Part shown: piece by piece, positions 56,356 through 64,000 of the stretch | Numbering within the stretch: position 1 is the first letter of the stretch | How the letters are laid out: each line of letters begins with the position of its first letter | Assembly: GCF_000226095.1 (NCBI RefSeq) | Contig: NC_016475.1 | Location: forward strand, 2,728,001-2,792,000 | DNA length: 64,000 bases | Direction: 5' to 3' | Origin: Thermothelomyces thermophilus ATCC 42464 | Taxonomy: Eukaryota > Ascomycota > Sordariomycetes > Sordariales > Chaetomiaceae | Notes under the pieces: generated by a model | Databases searched by the model: none | What the model saw: the letters and a program-made list of their open reading frames with translations, nothing else | Told to the model about the DNA's origin: nothing | Made by a program: the position numbers and the translations under genes

Positions 56356-57990
56356 CTTTATAGTAGATATAACTATTATAGAACCGGTACTTAGTAATAA
56401 GTTTAGGGCTAGAATCATTACTAGCTATCCTAAAGACTATAAATATGGACCTATTTACTATATACTCTACGAAAGCGAGAAGGACCTGGTTAGAAATGAC
56501 TAGAACGGGGTTAGGAAACATAGATAACTAAAACTGCCCGTAGGACCGTTCGAATTAACGAATAGGCTACTTTTCTATATTAACTTCAATAGTACTAGGA
56601 GACTTTGCCTACTGGAAAGCTACATTAACCTAATCCTTTAAATCGTTCATAATGATATATACTATTTCAGTGAAAACAAGATAATAAACGAGCTTATAGC
56701 TATCTATTTCCGTAAGAAGGCTTAGAAAGTTTCAAAGTTTATATAGCACTATAAGGTATACTAGGCAAACTCGACTAACTAGAACCTACTACTAGGAGAA
56801 CTTTAGCTAATTCGGACCTAGCTAATACTATACTATATAGTAGTTATAGACTTTATTACTAACTTACTACTAGTACCGACCATTAGGACTCTCTAGTCAC
56901 TCGAAGGCTACGCCCTAGTAGATATACTCTATACCGTAATATATAAGTTTAATAAGAAGAAGCTACTAGTAATAGGTTAATAGATATATACTACTAAAGA
57001 ATAGATAACCGTACTTCTAAAGACCTAGATATTTACTAATTAGGGTATACCTACCTAGATCATTAGTAATTACGACCCTAAGTTTATATCTAACCTATAG
57101 AAGGAAATATTCTTATTACTAGGAACTAAGCTACTATTTTCTATAGCCTATTACCTATAGACCGACGGCTAGTCCGAACGAACAAACTAGACTATGGAAA
57201 TCGCACTTAGAATGAACTTTACGGCTAATTCTAACCACTTATAGGTCGAGATCCTTCCTACCCTATAGCACTATCTTAATAATACCCTAGTCACTAGTAT
57301 TAGAAGGTTACCAAATGAGCTAGTATATAGGTTTAAGCTATACTTAGTCCTAGATATCTTTAGCAAGAGGACCGCTAAATCTAGTAGATAGGAAGCTTTA
57401 GAAATCCTACGTAAGCAATACTAGGCTGAAGCTAGCGAAATGATTGACCGAGCTATAGCCGTAGCCAAGTTACGGTATAACCAGAGATATATACCTACTA
57501 AATTTAAGGTTAGAAACACCGTCTAGCTACATCTATATAAAGGTTACTACCTCCCTAGTAAACCTAATAGGAAGTGGTTAGCCTAGAGGGTAGGACCGTT
57601 CAAGATCAAACGGAGGGTAGGAAAACTAGTATACGAGTTAAATTTTCCTAAATCCTAGAAAGTCTACCTAGTTATATCTGTTGCCTAGCTCTACCGTATT
57701 AAATAAGGTTCCGATCTATTTAAAAGGACCGCTCCCCTACCGTAGCTAATTCTAGTCGATAGCAAGGAATACTAGAAGATTAAAAAGATCGTCGACTATC
57801 GGGTATATAGAAAGAAGCGTCTAAAGGTAGAATACCTTGTCTATTAGCTTAGATTTAATGTAAAGGACGACTAATAGCTTCTAAAAAGCGAACTCGAAAC
57901 TATAACTAGCAAACTAATCTAGGAATATAAGAATCGCTATTAGATTTAACCGCTACCTAAAAAAAAACGAGGCCAGCTACCTAAGTAGAA
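56356..57990 (+). pseudogene. Chromovirus B integrase and chromodomain
   Basis: The integrase core ends in TDG-stop-SERTN-stop-TME near 57,160-57,200, the Y-x-x-Q-T-D-G-Q-S-E-R-x-N block with CAG changed to TAG. A C-terminal chromodomain follows near 57,766-57,930 (IKKIVDYRVYRKKRLKVEYL, then LKSELE), so element B is also a chromovirus. Confidence 0.78.
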
Positions 57991-58145
57991 GGGCCAAGGC
58001 GTCATTTCTAGCTAGGAAGAGGCCAAATAGCGCCTAGGGGGTATATACCTTTAATAGGATACCCTAGAATCTAGTTTAATACTAGAAAACCTATTACTAC
58101 TCCCCTTAAACCTATCCTTTACCTACTATATTTGCTTTAATTCTA

Positions 58146-58574
58146 TGTCACAGATAAGCATATAGACGGCCTAGTAGGCTACAGCCAGGACGTAGGATAT
58201 TCTAACAGCTAATCACTTGACAGACTAATCAGAAGATTATCACCGCCAAGACTAAGGTCTTCACTAGTGATAATAACATGTCACCGTCAACAATACAAAA
58301 TCACAAAGTAAAAAGAGAAATAGTACTAGTAATAACTATTAAAGAGGGATAGACAATTATATATATATAGCTAGCTAATTACTCGTTAGGTAGACTCTAA
58401 GAGTTTACTAGTAGTAATAATTATAATTACAGTACTTATACCAAGCATTACTAATTACTATAAGAGACAACTCTAGTATTATTATAAACCCTTTAGCTTC
58501 ACCAAATCCCTTAGACAACCTACCTACTTGTCCTACTTAATCTACCTTCGTCTAAACCCTTTTAAGTTAGGTTC
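58146..58574 (+). repeat. Solo LTR, U3 type III, 3' end cut by next insertion
   Basis: Begins TGTCACAGATAAGCA and follows the reverse complement of the solo LTR at 21276-21724, with an 11-bp internal deletion near its end. It stops at GGTTCG (58574), about five bases short of the expected TCACA, exactly where the next element begins. Moderately RIP-altered. Confidence 0.85.
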
Positions 58575-59026
58575 GTATGACGAACCCAACTCAGACTTCT
58601 TCTAAAAGGGTCCAGACGGAGGCGGGCTGAGCATGACGAGCAGGCAGGTCGTCTAAGGGATTCGGTGAAGCCAAAGGGTTCACAATAACACTAGAGTTAT
58701 CTCTCACAGTAATCAGCAATACTTGGTATAAGTACTGTGATTGTGATTATTACCACTGGTAAACTCCTAGAGTCCACTATAACGAGTAACTATTTACATG
58801 TATATATACTTCTACCGATCGCTCATGGTCCCTTTCTATCCTGCCCTTGGATCGCCTTTGGTAGCTAGCTATCCTCCGCTATCTTTCCCTTTTGGCAATT
58901 GTTTACCCGTGGTAGCCCGTGCTCCCTAGCGATCCTGTGTCAGCCTCGCTTCGTGCCCTTCTTGATTGGTGGCTCATTTAGCCTGCTGTACCCTACCGGG
59001 TCGCGGTATATAGTTAGCTCGTGACA
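58575..59026 (-). repeat. LTR, copy E (3' LTR in element orientation), U3 type I
   Basis: TATGACGAACCC...GCTCGTGACA on +, 452 bp, less mutated than the copy A LTRs of the same type. Confidence 0.93.
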
Positions 59027-59142
59027 CGATGCCCCCTCTTTAGGGCTTTCGACCCGAAAGCTTCTTATGACTTGTTTTAAATACCACTAACACCCCCTTT
59101 TTCCAGTAAGTAACGTCCTTCTTCCGCTAACTTCCTTTCGCT

Positions 59143-59820
59143 ATAGCTAATCGTATTTCTAGGAATTGTCGTAATCTTAAACGCGAACGATATGCTATTA
59201 CGATCAAGATTAAGCGAGAGGGTTATAAGGTCGCCATACCTTATAAGCATTATTAGAATACGAAGCCGCGAAAGCGTTATATAATGATAGAGGGTTTAAA
59301 CAAGTGTTAAAACTATATTTGTATAGGTAAGAAGTATAGTAGTCTAAACGTTACAGATACTTATAGGTTCCTTATTATTTTCCTTTATAGTCCTAGGTTA
59401 CTAACTGTCTTAGTCCTTTCGAATTTATTAGAGTAGGAGAAGGTTTCAAAAGAGATTACTAAGACTAAGGCGCTACTTGCTTAGACATTAAGCCGTTTAA
59501 GTCGATTACATCGTTTATAGCAATCCCTGTACGATTGTGGTACCGAAGTTTTTCGTCGTGGCGTAGCTCGTCTGGAGGAGGAGGAAGAACTAGATACTCC
59601 TTTGCCGATATCGGAGACGCAGACTCTTACGGGCCAGGCTTAGGCGTTAGGTACTTTTGACGTGTTCGATTAGGAGTTAATCGGGTTGGATCCTGGTCCT
59701 AATTCCGGTAGGTTCCCCTCTTTTTCTGCCGGGGAATAGGCTTCGGAGCCGGTTCTTGTAGCCGGTTAGGATTCCGTCAGTAGAACTGCTCTAGTTTCTT
59801 AGGGCAATTTAGGTTCTTGA
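59143..59820 (+). pseudogene. Antisense Zn2Cys6-like/coiled-coil gene of the LTR element, copy E
   Basis: 678 bp, one frame throughout, from ATA (59143, expected ATG) to TGA (59818-59820). It has ten premature stops, nine TAG and one TAA, none TGA, each explained by RIP of CAG/CAA. Residues 34, 37, 46, 55, 58 and 65 are Cys or Cys-derived Tyr (C-X2-C-X8-C-X8-C-X2-C-X6-C). Preserved stretches include KRERYAITIKIKREGYKVA, a Leu/Arg-rich coiled-coil, RGVARLEEEEELDTP and an acidic/Pro/Ser tail. TACTAAC (59399-59405) with TAG at 59411-59413 suggests an intron; an 87-bp intron starting GTAAGA would keep the frame but is unproven. The last 122 bases overlap the 3' end of pol in antisense. Confidence 0.75.
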
Positions 59821-62800
59821 CAGGTTCTTATAAGTTATCTTCTAATCTGAAATTAAGCCATTTAACTAGATACTATAGTTCTCCGTTAATAATACGTAAA
59901 TCTAGAATTTCTTTGACGTCCTATTCTTCTTCCTCGTCTTCTACTTCGATATATATAGTAACCTTAGCATTTTTCGGTACTAGTTTAAGAAGTGAAATAT
60001 AAAAAACATCCGTCTGTAGGCATATAGATAATGGTAACGATAGTCGGTAGTTAGATGTCGAAATTCGTTCTTTGATAACGAAGGGTCTGACCTTCTTAAA
60101 GTCTAGCTTTGTGCTTGGTCGTTTAGTTTGTAAGTTTCGTATAATTAGGTAGACTTTGTCTCCCCTCTCTAGGCAAGGTCCCTTGAGCTTGTATTTATCG
60201 TAGTAATTCTTTATTCTAGTTCTGACAAACTCAAGTTCCTTTTTAAGCTTCTTATATAGTATATATATCTGTTTTACTTTGACTACTACTCTTGGCACTA
60301 TGACCTCTAGTCCTTGCCTAAGGTCTGCTTCGTATCTGTAGTTCGCGAAGAACGGTGTGACTTTGGTCGTTTCTGTTGGCGTCATATTATAGGCAAGTTA
60401 TACTATTGGTAATAGCATGACCTAGTCGTCTTACTAGTAATTGATATAAGAGTAGAGGTATTGCTTAATAACTTGGTTTAGTTACTCTGTTTGTCTATTA
60501 GTCTGTAGGTGATATGCCGTTAATAGCTTACTATTAACGCCTAATTGTTGCATTAATGCTTGCCAGAACTTCGACGTGAACTTGGTGTCTCTGTTAGTGA
60601 TCTATTCTTACGGCCAAGCATATATTAATATAACTTGCCGATAGATTACGTCTACTAGCTATTTAGCTATCTAGGATTCCTTGTAAGGAAAGAAGTATGC
60701 CTATTTAGTTAGGCGATCTACTATAGTAAGAATACTATTGTAGATTACTCCTATAGCTATATCCTTAGATTCTAGCAGCTTTATAATGAAGTCTATTATA
60801 ACTAAGCTCTATAGTTTGTTAGCTGTTAGTAGTGGCTAAAGTAGCCTGTACGGCTTATGTCGTGCCGTTTTGCTTCGATTATAAATGTCGTAGCTCCGTA
60901 CGACTTCCTTAACCCGTGCCGTTAACTGTGGAAAGTCATAGTGTTTCTTAACTTAGGCGACAGTCTTCGTGACTCCTTTATATCCTCTAAGTTTCGACTT
61001 ATAGAGTTCTCAAATCATCTGTAGCTATTGATCCTAGTCGTAGATATATACTTTGCCTTGGTACTAAAGTTTCCTATCTTTCTCTTCTACTCTGTTAGGT
61101 ATTACTAGTCCGGGTGTTGCTTAATACTATACCTCGTTGATCCTTTCCTCTCGAAAGATTGTATAGTATTCGAGGAACGAGTCAAGTAGATCGTCTTCTA
61201 CAGGTATCTGTATTTCGTGATATAGCGTTCTATCTGTTCGTTCCTTAAATAACAGTGGTATTATTTCCGTTTGTCCTTTCGTGTGATCCGTTCGTTAGCT
61301 TAAGATATCCGCTTATATGTTCTCTTTACCCTTCTTATAGCAGATCTTAAAGTTAAATTCCGCGAGGAATTCTACCTATTATATTTGTTGTCCGTTAAGC
61401 TCCTTTGTCGTTGTAAAGTATTGTAAATTCTTATGATCTATATATACTTGTACTGGTTCAATTATACCACTAAGGTATAATCGCTATTCCTTAAAAGCTT
61501 TGACAATTGTAAGTAGTTCCTTATTATAAATCGGATAATTAAGACATAGTCTATCGAGCTTCTTTAAAAAGAAGGCTATAGGATATAGCTTCCCTTGTTC
61601 GTCTCATTGTCCTAATTATCCTCCGATAGCATAGTCTAAAGCGTCTATTTCTACCTCGAATGGCTTCTTAGGGTCTAGTAGTACTAGTACTAGATCTTTA
61701 GTAATGGCGTCGCGAATCTTTGTAAATGCTTACTTATGTTACTCTTCCTATTGGAATTTAGCATTCTTCTTAGTAAGTTCGTATAAAGGTTATACGATTG
61801 CTCTAAAGTTCCTAATAAACATCTAGTAGAAGTTTATAAATCTGATGAAGCTTTGTACTTCCGTAACTGACGTTAGTTATAGCCAATTCTTAATGGCTTT
61901 AACCTTTAAAGGTTCTATCCGAATTTGTCCTAGGGATATTTCGTATCCTAGAAACACCGTTTTCCTAACGTAGAATTCGCTCTTTTCCTTATTAACTGAT
62001 AGCTTATATATGTATAACGCGTCTAGTACTACTTTTACGTACTTCCGGTGTTCGTCTATCGTCTTAGAGAAGATAAGTATATTATCGAGATAATATATTA
62101 TAAATTTGTTGAGAAAGGGTCAGATAGCTTGATTAATTAGGGCTTAGAACGTTGCTGGCGTGTTTATAAGTCCGAATGGTATGACAAGGTACTTATAGTG
62201 GCTATAGGGTATCCTAAAGGCCGTTTTCCACTCGTTGCCTTCTTTAATCTGTATATAGTTATAGGCCGATGGCAAGTCAAGATATATAAAATATTAGGCT
62301 CCTACTAACTAATCTCAGAGCTATAAGATTAGCGATAATAGGTATTAGTTCTTTATAGTCTATTTGTTAAGTTGCCAATAGTTAACGTATAATTGTAGCT
62401 TTCTATCTTTCTTAGGTATAAATAGGATTAGGTAGCCTGCTAGCGATGTCGATAGGCAGATATATCCTCTTCGAAGGTTCTCCTCTAAATATCGCTTAAG
62501 TTCTTCGTTCTATGTCTAGCTCGTATAGTAAATCTTAAAGAACTTTAGTTATGCTCCTTCCTTAAGCTTGATCTTGTGATCCTATGGGCCGTGTTCTAGT
62601 AATCCTTCTAGATGCTTTGGTTCAAATGCTAGATATCCTTTATATTCCTTTGGTACTTCCCTAGTCTTGTCTTGTCTCTTGTTTTTCTGATAGTATACGA
62701 ACTTGGTTCTATCTATGGCGATACTGGCGATTTCTCCTATTTTAACCTACTACTCTAATTATAGTGCTCTATATTCGTTAACAGAGAGAACAGCTATTAG

Positions 62801-64000
62801 CGATTTAGCTCGTTCCTCCTGTCGCGATATTGATGTCGTTGTGCTGCCTCTTCTAGAGTCTGTAGTAGTCTGCCTACCACTGTTTGTCTCTTACGGTAGA
62901 TCCGTAGGACATGCCTTTCCTTGAGCATTATCTGCTCGTGATCCTTATATACTCCCTATCTTACTAGTTAAATACAACTCTATTTAGGGTTATAGGTAGC
63001 TACCATTCTTCTAGCTAATGTCCGGGTCGTAATCTTTATACTATAGTAACCCTAATATTATATCTTTATTGTTACCTATGTCTATAATACTAAATATGAT
63101 TATTATAGTCTTCCCTGCCATAGTAATGTCGATCGGTTTGGTCTCCCTATATACCTATTATGTTAGAAATGGCCCTTTGACTATGCCATGCTTCTGCTTC
63201 ATTCTCTAAGGTATCCGTAGCTAATTTACAAGTGTTAGCGAAATTAGATTTATCTCTACTCTACTATCTACTAGTACGAGCATTTTGTGCTGTTTCTACT
63301 GTGCTATTATCTATAATTGCTTGTCTTGCCGCCGTCGTCTAAAGATTGTAGCGATTTCCTATGTTTCTGCCGGGAGGTCTCGATATAGTAGTCTCTTACG
63401 CTAGTCCCTCCTATACTACACTATCACTTGCTGCTACGTAGGCGTTAATGGTTTCCGGGCCCCTTGAAGGGCCCTGACCCGTTTCCTAGGTTAGTGCTAA
63501 CCTCTTCGGTTATTTGGCTAATAGCGGCTTCGTTAATTATACTTATTTCCGTAAGCTATTAAGTGCTTACGGCTTCCTACTATTAGGTCCGTTTTACTTT
63601 CCGTTATATATGCTATAGCTTTGTCTAAAGCTCCCGAATTCGCAATTTCTTTTCTTCCATATAATAGAGGTAATCGTTACTCTAGCACAAGTCCTATATG
63701 TCTTGTCCTATTCCGTAGTACCTAGGCTAGGCTTGTCTTAGAACTATTGTAATGCTTCCTAGATCGCGGGCTTCGATCTTCTAGAGCAATTCGGCCGCTC
63801 TATTTCCTATATTGTAGACCTATTCTACAAGGTATAAGCTTCTATCCTTATTTCCTTGTTAGGTCGGCTAGTGATTGTTTTCGAATTTGTCGCGGAAGTA
63901 GTATTGGCATTTATATACTATACACTAGAACTAGGGCACTTGTATATATGCCTTATATCGAGGGTATAGTTATATAGCGTTGCCTAGGAGGTATTAGAAT
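59699..64000 (-). pseudogene. Pol of chromovirus copy E, partial
   Basis: Minus strand. The pol stop is at 59699-59701, preceded by a basic tail and a chromodomain (NLNCPKKLEQFY). The integrase C-terminus is open at 59921-60385 (154 codons: FFANYRYEADLRQGLEVIVP, LERGDKVYLI, FYISLLKLVP). RT lies near 61,900-62,400, protease near 62,900-63,300. Stops elsewhere indicate inactivity. Confidence 0.88.

Larger units (their letters stand above)
36081..58145 (+). mobile_element. Chromovirus B (Ty3/gypsy), split by two nested insertions
   Basis: A second, unrelated gypsy element on +. Its pieces are 36081-40093 (upstream part, gag, protease, start of RT), 47621-48863 (rest of RT, RNase H) and 56356-58145 (integrase, chromodomain, 3' end). 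Removing the insertions at 40094-47620 and 48864-56355 with one copy of each target duplication joins the reading. LTRs were not resolved; a purine tract followed by TATACC near 58,035 may mark the start of a 3' LTR cut off by the LTR at 58146. The left limit is approximate. Confidence 0.7.
58575..64000 (-). mobile_element. Ty3/gypsy chromovirus copy E, partial (runs off the window)
   Basis: LTR at 58575-59026, then the antisense frame (+), then minus-strand pol from its 3' end (59699) through integrase, RNase H, RT and protease to the window edge in gag/protease sequence. Same family as copies A, C and D, with U3 type I. It seems inserted in the solo LTR 58146-58574; GTTCG (58570-58574) is the predicted target site. 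It carries the longest uninterrupted pol fragment (59921-60385). Confidence 0.92.

Overview
This window looks like a filamentous ascomycete, most likely a Sordariomycete. The genes are GC-rich with short introns (55-91 bp, GT..AG). They encode typical Pezizomycotina proteins and alternate with AT-rich, gene-free blocks of transposons saturated with C-to-T and G-to-A changes, the signature of repeat-induced point mutation (RIP). The exact genus is not decidable from the sequence alone.

Layout. 1-11,415 is a normal gene block: the 3' end of an RTA1-like membrane protein (+), then on the minus strand a PP2A activator (PTPA/RRD1 type), a SET-domain protein, the DNA repair protein Rad4/XPC, a small Cys-rich fungal protein and the haem A synthase Cox15. 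11,416-22,411 is one DNA transposon with 97-bp terminal inverted repeats and a TA target duplication. A 7.6-kb Ty3/gypsy chromovirus (TSD ATTAT) and a nearly unmutated 449-bp solo LTR (TSD CATCT) are nested inside it. 22,412-34,900 is a second gene block: a ZIP metal transporter, a pseudokinase, a Roadblock/LAMTOR2-like protein with a large low-complexity insertion, and a 742-aa conserved fungal disordered protein. 34,900-64,000 is a second transposon block: a Tc1/mariner remnant, then a chromovirus (called B here). B is split by two 7.5-kb copies of the same LTR family seen in the left block, inserted in opposite orientations (TSDs GTTAG and CTTTA). It is followed by a truncated solo LTR that is itself interrupted by a further copy running off the window.

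Main novelty. All four copies of this LTR family carry an additional reading frame on the strand opposite to gag-pol, between the 3' LTR and pol and overlapping the 3' end of pol. It keeps one reading context in every copy. In the copies I read through codon by codon, its premature stops are of the TAG/TAA kind expected from RIP of CAG/CAA. Its N-terminal region has Cys (or RIP-derived Tyr) at C-X2-C-X6-C-X8-C-X2-C-X6-C, the spacing of a GAL4-type Zn2Cys6 cluster. A predicted coiled-coil and an acidic tail follow, and a TACTAAC branch site plus acceptor suggest it was spliced. The LTRs share R-U5 but carry exchangeable U3 modules, some rich in TGATCAC-type palindromes. A retrotransposon-borne antisense DNA-binding protein acting on its own LTR is a testable inference.

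The host genes do not form a cluster or pathway: PTPA, SET, Rad4, Cox15, ZIP, pseudokinase and Roadblock proteins are independent housekeeping or regulatory functions. No tRNA, rRNA or CRISPR array was found.
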